A stretch of 15,867 nucleotides of DNA from an uncultured Clostridium sp. (GTDB lineage Bacteria; Bacillota_I; Bacilli_A; RF39; UBA660): the NCBI GenBank assembly GCA_902493795.1, contig CABUQZ010000027.1:1-15867 (forward strand), written 5' to 3'. Position numbers and translations under genes: made by a program. Positions 1 to 7,570 of the stretch are shown piece by piece. The notes under the pieces were generated by a model. It was given only the letters and a program-made list of their open reading frames with translations, had not been told where the DNA came from and ran no database searches. Every line of letters starts with the position of its first letter. The first letter of the stretch is position 1.

Positions 1-149
1 ATTCTATGACCTCTGTAATTTGCCGTTCTCACTTAAACTCTTGGTAAATAATTTAACATAAAAAAATAAGATATAAATATTAAATTATTTACATCTTAAA
101 GTATACTTGTAATTTATTTGATAAATATAATATTTCTTATTATTGCTTT

Positions 150-506
150 TTGAAAAACGAAGATAATTGGGGATATGGAAATAAAAATCAAAGCCCTGAA
201 GAAAAACAACAAGTGTTTGAATCGTTGGGGTTAAAAAGTGATGTAGTATTAAATTTATTTCATAGTGATTTAGAAGGAGAAAAAAATTCTCGTAATTTAT
301 TATTAGTTTTACCAGCAGGTAAGGCAGCTCATATCGAATCCGGTATTGCTTATGGTCTAGGAAAAAAATGTTATGCAATAGGTGAATATGAAGCTACTGA
401 TACTTTATATAATATTTTTGAGGAAATATTTGCTAATCAAGATGAATTAGAAGAGTTTTTAAAGAAATATTCAAAAAAACAAGTTAAGACTAAAAAAATA
501 AAATAA
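150..506 (+). pseudogene. Nucleoside 2-deoxyribosyltransferase-like protein, N-terminally truncated
   Basis: The frame opens at a TTG with no Shine-Dalgarno sequence and encodes 118 residues. Residues 50-85 (LLLVLPAGKAAHIESGIAYG, then a GKKCYAIGEYEATDTLY tail) match the second half of the nucleoside 2-deoxyribosyltransferase-like fold (PF05014 group). Glu63 in HIESGIA sits where these enzymes carry the catalytic nucleophile that attacks the deoxyribose. The family normally starts with a beta strand and about 40 more residues that bind the base. These are missing, and the 65 nt of in-frame sequence upstream (84-149) has no ATG and looks intergenic. Either this is a decayed remnant, or it is a short diverged relative translated from the TTG. 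It converges with the endonuclease gene downstream. The domain assignment is moderately sure; activity is doubtful. Confidence 0.55.
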
Positions 507-528
507 TAAATAATAAATTATAAAAAAA

Positions 529-557
529 TGAGGTTACATTATTAAGTTGTAATCTCA
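529..557. terminator. Bidirectional terminator between convergent genes
   Basis: A 10-bp stem (529-538 with 548-557, one G-T wobble) with a 9-nt loop is flanked by seven A on the left and six T on the right. It can therefore stop transcription from both sides. The stop codon of the minus-strand endonuclease gene lies in the right arm. Confidence 0.8.
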
Positions 558-1304
558 TTTTTTATATATATTTATTTGTTCAAATAACATATTTAAGTCA
601 TCTTCGTGTATATCAAATCCAGTTCCATGATCATGTACTTGTCCTATCCTTGTTCCACTATGAAATACACCTATCTTGAATGTTATTCTTATAGTACCAT
701 TTTCTATAAGTTTTAAGAAAGTAGAAAAATCTTTTAATTTATATATTTTAATATCATAGTATTTGATGTATTCAACATCATTTTTTTCTTCTATATTTGC
801 TTTTATTATAGCTAAATACGGCATTTTATTATAAAGTCTTTCTTTGATTTCCTTAAATGACCAAGAAATGGATGTATCTTTTGAATAATCCAACATATTT
901 ATTATTTCTAATATAACTTTTTCGCTATCATAATTAACTTTTAAATTAAACAAGTAATCTTTAAAAAAACATCTATATTTGTTTGTTATTGTATATTGAA
1001 ATATTTTTTGATTAGTTATTATTTTATCTTTATATCCATATTTATTTCTTATGTACTCTATAGGAAATAAATAATCACCATCAGGTGTCAGATTAAATAA
1101 TGTTAAATAACCTTTGCTAAAATGTTTTTTTGTTTTTATTTCAATTCCTTGAAAATCTGGAAGATAAAAATTATCTTCTTCTTTGCCAATTAACTTTTCA
1201 AATGTATATCCAATTCCGCTTGTTCCTTTTCTTTCATTTTTTACCCAACCAAGTTTTTTTACTTTATTAAACTTGTCAATTAAATCTTTTATATTTTCTT
1301 GCAT
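555..1304 (-). CDS. MvaI/BcnI-family type II restriction endonuclease
   Basis: A predicted DNA-cleaving enzyme of 249 residues. Numbering from the ATG at 1304, the region around residues 26-69 reads RKGTSGIGYTFEKLIG, then LPDFQGIEIKTKK, then GYLTLFNLTPDGD. This is the signature of the MvaI/BcnI restriction endonuclease family (PF15515): a family Glu in the YTFE segment, then a PD...ExK active site (Asp50, Glu55, Lys57) that binds magnesium. The C-terminus has the family-typical segment SGTRIGQVHDHGTGFDI. The longest frame starts at GTG 1313, but that GTG is part of the SD GAGGTGAT. The ATG at 1304 has correct spacing, so I use it. No DNA methyltransferase is visible within 14 kb downstream on the plus-strand side, and only a remnant lies before it. 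Length is near that of family members. Cleavage specificity cannot be read from the sequence. Confidence 0.82.
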   Translation of the reverse strand: MQENIKDLIDKFNKVKKLGWVKNERKGTSGIGYTFEKLIGKEEDNFYLPDFQGIEIKTKKHFSKGYLTLFNLTPDGDYLFPIEYIRNKYGYKDKIITNQKIFQYTITNKYRCFFKDYLFNLKVNYDSEKVILEIINMLDYSKDTSISWSFKEIKERLYNKMPYLAIIKANIEEKNDVEYIKYYDIKIYKLKDFSTFLKLIENGTIRITFKIGVFHSGTRIGQVHDHGTGFDIHEDDLNMLFEQINIYKK

Positions 1305-1407
1305 ATTTATCACCTCAATATATTTATAATTCGTTTCTTATCTTTTTCCTAAAATAAAGTTATTTTTTTTTAGACTAATTAAAATTCTAGTAGTTTTTAT
1401 CTTTTTA

Positions 1408-1416
1408 TGTTAAAAT
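1408..1416 (+). promoter_or_regulatory. Extended -10 promoter for the 35-residue peptide and rsmI
   Basis: TGTTAAAAT fits an extended -10 (TG-n-TAAAAT), 17 nt before the small gene's ATG. No good -35 is seen. It is the only candidate promoter in the divergent gap for the rsmI transcript. Confidence 0.4.
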
Positions 1417-1418
1417 TC

Positions 1419-1544
1419 TTTTAGGTGATAATATGAAGAAAAAAAGAAAACTAGATTCATTTGAAATTTTTTCAATAGCCGTTATGGTTTTTGGTGCTTT
1501 TGTTATAATTTATAATTTATATATTATGTTTTTTAGGTGATAAT
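1419..1544 (+). repeat. 14-nt direct repeat carrying the SD of two adjacent genes
   Basis: TTTTAGGTGATAAT occurs exactly at 1419-1432 and again at 1531-1544. Each copy is followed by an ATG, at 1433 and 1546. The second copy also contains the stop codon (TGA, 1538-1540) of the small upstream gene, so the two translation starts look duplicated and coupled. Confidence 0.75.
1433..1540 (+). CDS. 35-residue single-helix membrane peptide upstream of rsmI
   Basis: This is a short gene with a strong SD (AGGTGAT, spacing three) and an ATG start. It encodes a basic N-terminus (MKKKRKLDSF), then a hydrophobic helix at about residues 11-34 (EIFSIAVMVFGAFVIIYNLY and IMFF), and ends at Arg35. The charge pattern predicts N-in, with the helix spanning the membrane. 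Its stop codon lies inside the SD of rsmI, so ribosomes finishing here can restart on rsmI. No function is recognised. It may be a real micro-protein or a leader peptide that controls rsmI translation. The evidence for translation (SD, start, coding pattern, coupling) is good, but homologues would be needed to confirm it. Confidence 0.65.
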   Translation: MKKKRKLDSFEIFSIAVMVFGAFVIIYNLYIMFFR

Positions 1545-1545
1545 T

Positions 1546-2409
1546 ATGGGAATTTTGTACATTGTTGGAACTCCAATTGGAAATTTAAATGATATTACGT
1601 TTAGAGCATTGGAAGTTTTAAAATCAGTTGATTATATTGCTTGTGAAGATACGAGGCAATCTTTAAAGTTGCTTAATCATTTTGATATAAAAAAGAAACT
1701 TGTTGCTTACCACAAGTTTAATGAAAATGAAAAGAGTGAATCAATTATTAATGATTTGCTTAATGGTTTATCTGTAGCAGTTGTTACTGATGCTGGTACT
1801 CCTTGTATATCTGATCCGGGTTATGTCCTTGTTAAAAAAGCACATGAAAATAATATTCAAGTTATAGCAATTCCTGGAGCTAGTGCTGTTGTTTCAGCTT
1901 TGTCTGTTTCTGGAATTGACACTTCGCAGTTTTCTTTTGTTGGATTTTTACCTGTAGATAATAAAAAGTTTAATGATGAGATTTCTAAAATGATAGAAAG
2001 TAAAATTAGAACTTTTGTTATTTATGAGTCACCTAAGAGAATCATAAAGTTATTTAGTAAGCTAATTGAGTTTTTTCCTCATTCACTTGTTTATGTTGCA
2101 TCTGATTTAACTAAGATTCATGAACGTGGTTTTTATGGATCTATAGAAGATGTATATTCTACACTTTCTAGTGACCAAAATGTTGAAAAAGGTGAGTATG
2201 CAATTGTACTTAATAAATGTATAGTTGAAGAAAAAAACAATGATGAAGATGAATTATCGATAGAAGCAGAACTAGTTGATATTATGGTTAAAGAGAAAAT
2301 TGGATTAAAAGATGCAATTGGTATTTTAAATTCACAACGTGATAAATGTAGTAAAAAAGAGATTTATAATGCTAGTTTGACACTTAAAGAAATGTTTCAA
2401 AAAAATTAA
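1546..2409 (+). CDS. rsmI: 16S rRNA (cytidine(1402)-2'-O)-methyltransferase
   Basis: RsmI transfers a methyl group from S-adenosylmethionine to the 2'-OH of C1402 in the ribosomal decoding centre. The protein (287 residues, usual length) shows the whole family signature: VGTPIGNLNDITFRALEVL at 7-25, the ACEDTRQS segment near 32-39, TDAGTPCISDPG at 81-92, AIPGASAVVSALSVSG at 108-123, FVGFLP at 131-136, and YESPKRI further on. This is the tetrapyrrole (corrin/porphyrin) methylase fold with the SAM site in the GTPIGN and DAGTP loops. The start is ATG 1546, with AGGTGAT six to seven bases upstream. The GTG at 1537 belongs to that SD. It follows the 35-residue peptide gene and is probably translated by coupling to it. 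A new promoter follows at 2410. Confidence 0.97.
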   Translation: MGILYIVGTPIGNLNDITFRALEVLKSVDYIACEDTRQSLKLLNHFDIKKKLVAYHKFNENEKSESIINDLLNGLSVAVVTDAGTPCISDPGYVLVKKAHENNIQVIAIPGASAVVSALSVSGIDTSQFSFVGFLPVDNKKFNDEISKMIESKIRTFVIYESPKRIIKLFSKLIEFFPHSLVYVASDLTKIHERGFYGSIEDVYSTLSSDQNVEKGEYAIVLNKCIVEEKNNDEDELSIEAELVDIMVKEKIGLKDAIGILNSQRDKCSKKEIYNASLTLKEMFQKN

Positions 2410-2437
2410 TTGTTTTTATTTTTTGATGTGTTATGAT
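2410..2437 (+). promoter_or_regulatory. Sigma-A-type promoter of the pfl operon
   Basis: TTGTTT (2410-2415), a 16-bp spacer, then TATGAT (2432-2437) preceded by TG-T, give a good vegetative promoter with an extended -10. It lies just before the SD GAAGG and the ATG at 2457. The leader is only about 13 nt. Confidence 0.65.
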
Positions 2438-2456
2438 TATATGAGAAGGTGATTAT

Positions 2457-3044
2457 ATGTTTGCGTTCATTTTAACGTTAGTGTGTCTAATTTCATTTGT
2501 TTTTGTGTTATATATACCAACAATATTATTCTATAATGGTAGTGAAACTAAAGGAAGAGAAGATCATATTTTGTTATTCTTAGGAGGTTCCTTGCTGTTT
2601 ATAGTCTTTGATTATTTGTGTGTGTTATTTTATGATATAAAAGCAGTTACACAATTAGTTGAATGTTCTAGTAGGGCATTTAATTTTAATTGTTTTTTTG
2701 GAGATTATTTATCTAGACTTATTACACCTTCGATACCTTTGTTTTTAATCTTTTTGATTCAATTTTTAGCTATGATATTTTATGCTTATATTACAGTTAG
2801 ATTTGTTTTGAAAAGTAAAAAAAGCGATAAGGTAGTACTAATACTATTTGTTTTCTTTATTACCTCTTTATTAGGTACAGGATTACATTATGTAGTATTA
2901 CACGATGTTTTATTTGATGGAATTGCATCGATAATTTCATTAGTTGGATCAAACTGCTATATTACACTTCCTTTTGTGTATTTAGTTGTTATGACACTAA
3001 TGAATATTAATCAATTGAAAATTGAAAAGAGAAAGAACAAATAA
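2457..3044 (+). CDS. Five-helix integral membrane protein of unknown function
   Basis: The protein has 195 residues, starts at an ATG with SD GAAGGTGAT, and is very hydrophobic. Likely membrane segments are residues 3-26, 37-59, 91-118, 125-148 and 153-183. Short charged loops separate them and the tail is basic (KIEKRKNK). I do not recognise a family. It is not the formate channel FocA, the usual partner of pyruvate formate-lyase: it is too short and lacks that family's internal repeat. It sits 28 nt before pflB with no terminator between, and the only promoter seen lies before it, so it is probably co-transcribed with pflB and pflA. Cysteines at 10, 55, 70, 79 and 167 form no known motif. 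A link to fermentation is inferred from position alone. Confidence 0.85.
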   Translation: MFAFILTLVCLISFVFVLYIPTILFYNGSETKGREDHILLFLGGSLLFIVFDYLCVLFYDIKAVTQLVECSSRAFNFNCFFGDYLSRLITPSIPLFLIFLIQFLAMIFYAYITVRFVLKSKKSDKVVLILFVFFITSLLGTGLHYVVLHDVLFDGIASIISLVGSNCYITLPFVYLVVMTLMNINQLKIEKRKNK

Positions 3045-3072
3045 TTTTATTTTAGAATGGAGAGATTTATAC

Positions 3073-5304
3073 ATGAGAGAAGAGTGGAATGGATTTGTTC
3101 AAGGAGACTGGACAAGCAAAATTGATGTAAGTGATTTTATACAAAAAAATTATACTTGCTATGATGGAGATAGTAAATTTTTAAGTAATATTTCAAAGAA
3201 AACTTCAAAAGTTTGGAATAAATGTGAAGAACTATTAAAGGAGGAACTAAAAAAGCACGTTCTAGATATTGATGTTAAACATATGTCTGGAATAAATGCT
3301 TTTGATCCTGGGTATATAGATAAAGATAATGAGGTTATTTTTGGACTTCAAACTGATGCACCACTTAAGAGAATTGTTAATCCTTATGGTGGAATTAGAA
3401 TGGTTTACCAGGAGTTAGAAGCTTATGGATATAAGTTAGATCCTATTGTAGACAAATATTTTAATGAGTATAGAAAAACACATAATCAAGGTGTTTTTGA
3501 TGCATATGATGAACAAATTAGAAAAGCAAGACATGTTGGATTATTAACAGGACTTCCTGATGCTTATGGAAGAGGAAGAATAATTGGAGATTATCGTCGT
3601 GTTGCTCTTTATGGAATTGACTTCTTAATGAGTGAAAAAAAGCGTGAATGGGATTGTGTTTACGTTGGAGAAATGACAAATGAGCTTATTCAATTAAGAG
3701 AAGATATTTCTATGCAATATAGAGCATTAGATGAAATGAAAAAAATGGCTGCTCGATATGGATTTGATATATCACTTCCTGCTAAAAATGCAAAAGAAGC
3801 TATTCAATGGACTTATTTTGGATATCTTGCAGCAGTAAAAGAGAATAATGGTGCTGCCATGTCTTTAGGAAGAGTAGATGATTTCTTTGATATTTATATC
3901 GAAAGAGATTTAAAAAATGGTACTTTAACTGAAGAATTAGCCCAAGAATTAATAGACCAATTTGTTATTAAATTAAGACTAGTAAGACATTTAAGAACTC
4001 CTGAGTACGATGAGTTATTTTCAGGGGACCCTACATGGGTTACTTGCTCAATAGGTGGAGTTAACCATAATGGTGAAAGTATGGTTACTAAAACTAGCTT
4101 TAGATTACTACATACTTTGGAAAATCTTGACCCATCACCAGAGCCAAATTTAACAGTTTTATGGAGTGAAGATTTACCAGAAAGTTTCAAGAAATATTGT
4201 GCTTATATAAGTATTAAAACTGATTCAATTCAATATGAAAACGATGATATAATGAGACCATTATATGGTGATGACTACGCAATTGCATGCTGTGTTTCTG
4301 CTATGAGAGAAGGAAAAGATATGCAATTCTTTGGAGCTCGCTGTAATCTTGCTAAAGCACTTTTATATTCAATTAATGGTGGTATTGATGAAGTAAAAGG
4401 TGATAAGGTAATCGATGGATTTTCTATTATGGATGATGAAATACTTGATTATGATAAAGTAAAAGCATCATACGATAAGATGATAGAAAAAATTGCAGAA
4501 GTTTATTCAAATGCTATGAATGTAATTCACTATATGCATGATAAATATGCTTATGAAGCAGGACAAATGGCCTTACATGATACTCTTGTTCATAGATTAA
4601 TGGCTTATGGTGTTGCAGGACTTTCTGTTGCTGTTGATTCACTTTCTGCAATTAAGTATGCTAAAGTAAAACCAATAAGAGATGAAAGAGGAATTGCTGT
4701 AGATTTTGAAATTGAAGGAGATTTCCCTAAATATGGAAATGATGATGATAGAGTAGATGATATAGCTCGTGAATTACTTTCTAAAGTTCATCATGAACTT
4801 TCAAGACACAAGACTTATCGTAATGCAGAGGTAACTCTTTCTGTATTAACAATTACTTCAAATGTTGTTTATGGATCTAAGACAGGAGCTACTCCTGATG
4901 GTAGAAAGAAAGGTGTTGCTTTTGCGCCTGGAGCAAACCCAATGCATGGAAGAGACGAAAGTGGAGCATTAGCAAGTTTGAATTCTGTTGCTAAACTTGA
5001 TTATTCACAATGTTGTCGTGATGGAATTTCTAATACATTCTCAATTATTCCATCTGCTTTAGGAGCAAACCTAAATGAAAGAGTAGATAATTTAACAACA
5101 CTACTTGATGGATATTTTGCTAAAGGAGCACATCACTTGAATGTTAATGTATTAAATAGAGAAACATTAATTGATGCTATGGAAAATCCTTCTAAATACC
5201 CACTTCTTACAATAAGAGTATCTGGTTATGCTGTTAGATTTAATAGATTAACTCGTAAACAGCAAGAAGAAGTTATTTCAAGAACATTCCACGAGAAGAT
5301 GTAA
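3073..5304 (+). CDS. pflB: Formate C-acetyltransferase (pyruvate formate-lyase)
   Basis: This oxygen-sensitive glycyl-radical enzyme splits pyruvate with CoA into acetyl-CoA and formate in anaerobic sugar fermentation. The 743-residue protein has the adjacent active-site cysteines Cys406-Cys407 in YAIACCVSAM. It also has the radical-bearing Gly718 in RVSGYAVRFNRLT close to the C-terminus, where the activase installs the radical. Conserved blocks such as GLPDAYGRGRIIGDYRRVALYG and TPDGRKKG-AFAPGANPMHGRD are intact. The start is the ATG at 3073 after GGAGAG. The frame extends to 3022, but that overlaps the preceding membrane gene and has no SD. The stop is followed after one base by the ATG of pflA, so the two are translationally coupled. 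Length is close to the Escherichia coli enzyme's roughly 760. Confidence 0.98.
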   Translation: MREEWNGFVQGDWTSKIDVSDFIQKNYTCYDGDSKFLSNISKKTSKVWNKCEELLKEELKKHVLDIDVKHMSGINAFDPGYIDKDNEVIFGLQTDAPLKRIVNPYGGIRMVYQELEAYGYKLDPIVDKYFNEYRKTHNQGVFDAYDEQIRKARHVGLLTGLPDAYGRGRIIGDYRRVALYGIDFLMSEKKREWDCVYVGEMTNELIQLREDISMQYRALDEMKKMAARYGFDISLPAKNAKEAIQWTYFGYLAAVKENNGAAMSLGRVDDFFDIYIERDLKNGTLTEELAQELIDQFVIKLRLVRHLRTPEYDELFSGDPTWVTCSIGGVNHNGESMVTKTSFRLLHTLENLDPSPEPNLTVLWSEDLPESFKKYCAYISIKTDSIQYENDDIMRPLYGDDYAIACCVSAMREGKDMQFFGARCNLAKALLYSINGGIDEVKGDKVIDGFSIMDDEILDYDKVKASYDKMIEKIAEVYSNAMNVIHYMHDKYAYEAGQMALHDTLVHRLMAYGVAGLSVAVDSLSAIKYAKVKPIRDERGIAVDFEIEGDFPKYGNDDDRVDDIARELLSKVHHELSRHKTYRNAEVTLSVLTITSNVVYGSKTGATPDGRKKGVAFAPGANPMHGRDESGALASLNSVAKLDYSQCCRDGISNTFSIIPSALGANLNERVDNLTTLLDGYFAKGAHHLNVNVLNRETLIDAMENPSKYPLLTIRVSGYAVRFNRLTRKQQEEVISRTFHEKM

Positions 5305-5305
5305 T

Positions 5306-6028
5306 ATGAGAGGTAGTGTTAATTCGATAGAAACTTTTGGACTTGTTGATGGTCCAGGAATTAGGAATGTAATATTTTTAAATGGTTGTAAATTAAGATG
5401 TAAGTTTTGTCATAATCCAGAGATGTGGAACAAACTTGAATTAAATTACGAACCTAAAGATATTTTTAATAAAGTTATACGATTTAAGACTTATTTTGGT
5501 AAAAAAGGGGGAGTTACCTTTTCAGGTGGCGAACCCCTTTTGCAACCAGACTTTGTAATTGAAACATGCAAGTTATTAAAAGAAGCATCTATTAATATTG
5601 CTATCGATACAGCTGGAATTGGAACTTCCAAGAATAGTGAAGTTTTAGATTTAGTTGATATAGTCTTATTGGATATAAAACATGTTGATAAAGAAGGTTA
5701 TATTAAAGTAACTGGTATGGATATGCTAGATGAATTCGAAAAATTTGTAGATCTACTTAATTCTAAGAATAAAATTGTATGGATAAGACAAGTAATAATT
5801 CCAGGTGTAAATGATAATATGGAATATTTAGTTAAATTAAAAAAATATTTGAAAAAAATAAAAAATATTGAAAGAATTGACTTTCTTCCATATCATACAA
5901 TGGGTAAAGAAAAGTATGACAAATTAGGTATTGATTATCCTCTTTTAGGACTTTCAGAAATGGACAAAGAAAAGTGTAATGAATTATATAACGAATTTAT
6001 GAAATTAGATGAGGAGAATGATAAGTAA
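5306..6028 (+). CDS. pflA: Pyruvate formate-lyase-activating enzyme (radical SAM)
   Basis: This enzyme uses a [4Fe-4S] cluster and S-adenosylmethionine to abstract hydrogen from the C-terminal glycine of PflB, generating the glycyl radical. Cys28, Cys32 and Cys35 in GCKLRCKFCHNPEMW form the CxxxCxxC cluster site. The following GGVTFSGGEPLLQPDF (about 68-83) holds the GGEP SAM-binding motif. The N-terminal SIETFGLVDGPGIRNVIFL segment is typical of PflA. At 240 residues it is of normal length. Its ATG lies one nucleotide after the pflB stop, and the SD GAGAAG is within the pflB coding sequence, which fits fixed co-production of the enzyme and its activase. A terminator begins inside its last codons. 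Confidence 0.97.
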   Translation: MRGSVNSIETFGLVDGPGIRNVIFLNGCKLRCKFCHNPEMWNKLELNYEPKDIFNKVIRFKTYFGKKGGVTFSGGEPLLQPDFVIETCKLLKEASINIAIDTAGIGTSKNSEVLDLVDIVLLDIKHVDKEGYIKVTGMDMLDEFEKFVDLLNSKNKIVWIRQVIIPGVNDNMEYLVKLKKYLKKIKNIERIDFLPYHTMGKEKYDKLGIDYPLLGLSEMDKEKCNELYNEFMKLDEENDK

Positions 6029-6048
6029 AATCATTTTCCTTTTTCTTA
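6013..6048 (+). terminator. Rho-independent terminator of the pfl operon
   Basis: A 10-bp stem (6013-6022 with 6030-6039, one G-U pair) with a 7-nt loop is followed by a T-rich tail. The left arm overlaps the last codons of pflA, and the stop codon is in the loop. Confidence 0.85.
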
Positions 6049-6053
6049 TTTTG

Positions 6054-6062
6054 TGGTATTAT
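6054..6062 (+). promoter_or_regulatory. Extended -10 promoter
   Basis: TGGTATTAT fits TG-n-TATTAT, directly after the pfl terminator and about 55 nt before the next start codon. No clear -35 is seen. It is the likely promoter of the next two genes. Confidence 0.4.
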
Positions 6063-6116
6063 TTAGCTATATTTCTTTTTATTATTTTTTTGAAATAGAA
6101 GGAGTTGTTTCATAGA

Positions 6117-6692
6117 ATGAAAAAAAGCAATAGTAGTTTAGCACACAAAAATAATATAATTCTAGAATTAGAAAACTTAGAATATCAAGTATTAAAACAA
6201 ATTTGGGATTCTTATATGATATATGATTTAGAAAACTATATTAATAATCACTTTAATATAGTAAATTCGAAAAAAGATGTTAAATTATTATTGATTTGTT
6301 TTTGGTCTAGTGGAAAAGATTTTGAGGAAGAATTGAAAAAATTTGAAAATAAAGAAGATTTGTCTTCGTTTTTAAATTTTTTTGCTACTATGGAAAATAC
6401 TATTTTTTCTATTGATAAAGAAGGGTGGATTTCTATGGATGTTAATACGTTTAGGTTCCCAGATTATATGAGTGATAAAGATATATATGATTATTTATCT
6501 CTTGTTAGAAAACCCTGTTTTGATTATGGATTAAGAATTAGACGAATAACCAATAGAGAATGTGTTACGTATTGGGATAAAGTATTTAATATAACAACAA
6601 GTAACGATGATGAAAGAGATGTATTTGGATTTGATTGTAATGATTTAACTTATGAGGAATATAATAAAAAATTGAGAAAAGTTATGAGATAG
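6117..6692 (+). CDS. Uncharacterised soluble protein, 191 residues
   Basis: A soluble, charged protein with no signal peptide or membrane helix. The ATG at 6117 has AGAAGGAG twelve bases upstream, slightly far but acceptable. The longer frame starts at a TTG (6105) that abuts the SD and cannot be used. Residues 10-45 look helical (ILELENLEYQVLKQIWDSYM and onward), followed by a segment rich in Asp, Glu and Lys. A compact region with DKEGWISMDVNTFRFPDY follows at about 102-119. No catalytic signature or known domain is recognised. It is 14 nt upstream of the methyltransferase gene without a terminator, so the two are probably co-transcribed. Function is unknown. Confidence 0.8.
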   Translation: MKKSNSSLAHKNNIILELENLEYQVLKQIWDSYMIYDLENYINNHFNIVNSKKDVKLLLICFWSSGKDFEEELKKFENKEDLSSFLNFFATMENTIFSIDKEGWISMDVNTFRFPDYMSDKDIYDYLSLVRKPCFDYGLRIRRITNRECVTYWDKVFNITTSNDDERDVFGFDCNDLTYEEYNKKLRKVMR

Positions 6693-6706
6693 TATGAGGT
6701 AATTTT

Positions 6707-7570
6707 ATGTTAATAGCAAATGATTGGAAAGATTATGAATTAATTGATTGTTCAAATGGAATGAAACTTGAAAGATGGAAAGATGTTTATTTGTTAAGAC
6801 CTGATCCACAAATTATTTGGGATAATGGAGATCTTCTAAAGAAATATAATAATATTGGTGCTGTATACCATAGAAGTAATAAAGGTGGAGGTGCTTGGGA
6901 AAATTTAAAGAAAGTTCCAGAAAAGTGGACAATAAATTATAAAAACTTAACTTTTAATATAAAACAAATGGGATTTAAACATACTGGTTTATTTCCAGAA
7001 CAAGCAGTTAATTGGGATTTTATGATAGATAAAATAAAGAAATCAAAAAGAGAAATCAAAGTTCTTAATCTTTTTGCCTATACTGGTGGAGCTACTATTG
7101 CGTGTTTATCTGCTAATGCAAGCGTAGTTCATGTTGATTCATCAAGAGGAATGGTAGATTGGGCAAAAGAAAATGTAAAATCTAGCAATTTAAGTGATGC
7201 TCATGTAAGATATATTGTAGATGACGTTGTTAAGTTTGTAAAAAGGGAAATAAGAAGAGGAAATAAGTACGATGCTATAGTTATGGATCCACCTAGTTAT
7301 GGAAGAGGATCAAATAACGAGGTATGGAACATTGAAACTGATCTTTATAATCTAGTAAGTTTGTGTACTGAATTATTAAGTGATAATCCATTGTTTTTTA
7401 TAATTAATTCATATACAACTGGTTTATCTAAAGAGGTTTTTACTAATATATTAAAACTTACAGTTGATAAGAAAGTAAAAGGTACTGTTTTATCAGAAGA
7501 AATTGGAATACCTATTAAAGAAAATAATTTAATTCTTCCTTGTGGAATAAGTTCTAAATGGTATAGTTAA
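6707..7570 (+). CDS. Class I SAM-dependent methyltransferase (RlmI-like rRNA methyltransferase group)
   Basis: A methyltransferase of 287 residues, most likely acting on RNA. It has the SAM-binding motif I VLNLFAYTGGATIACLSA (about 119-136), an acidic second strand (VHVDSSRGMVDWAKENV, 141-157) and a motif IV of DPPSYGRG (194-201). This arrangement is that of the PF10672/RlmI-type proteins, which include 23S rRNA cytosine-5 methyltransferases. The N-terminal part (1-80, with a conserved-looking YHRSNKGGGAWE stretch) replaces the PUA domain found in true RlmI, so the exact substrate is not certain. The C-terminal half has no obvious catalytic cysteine pair of the m5C type. The start is ATG 6707 with SD GAGGT six bases upstream. 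It is probably in an operon with the preceding unknown gene. Confidence 0.85.
   Translation: MLIANDWKDYELIDCSNGMKLERWKDVYLLRPDPQIIWDNGDLLKKYNNIGAVYHRSNKGGGAWENLKKVPEKWTINYKNLTFNIKQMGFKHTGLFPEQAVNWDFMIDKIKKSKREIKVLNLFAYTGGATIACLSANASVVHVDSSRGMVDWAKENVKSSNLSDAHVRYIVDDVVKFVKREIRRGNKYDAIVMDPPSYGRGSNNEVWNIETDLYNLVSLCTELLSDNPLFFIINSYTTGLSKEVFTNILKLTVDKKVKGTVLSEEIGIPIKENNLILPCGISSKWYS

Noticed and set aside
2..61. Open frame of 19 codons from the left edge to TAA (59-61), reading FYDLCNLPFSLKLLVNNLT
   Set aside because: It could be the end of an upstream gene or a remnant; NLPFSLKLL faintly recalls aconitase. It is too short and has no start in the window. The rest of 62-149 is plain AT-rich sequence.
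85..378. Minus-strand frame of 97 codons
   Set aside because: It is antisense to the deoxyribosyltransferase-like remnant, with low-complexity Ile/Leu/Tyr/Asn composition and no domain.
1311..1313. GTG start for the endonuclease, and likewise GTG 1537 for rsmI
   Set aside because: Both GTGs lie within the AGGTGAT SD; the ATGs just downstream have proper spacing.
3894..4190. Minus-strand frame of 98 codons inside pflB
   Set aside because: Shadow frame: pflB is conserved across the whole region on the plus strand.
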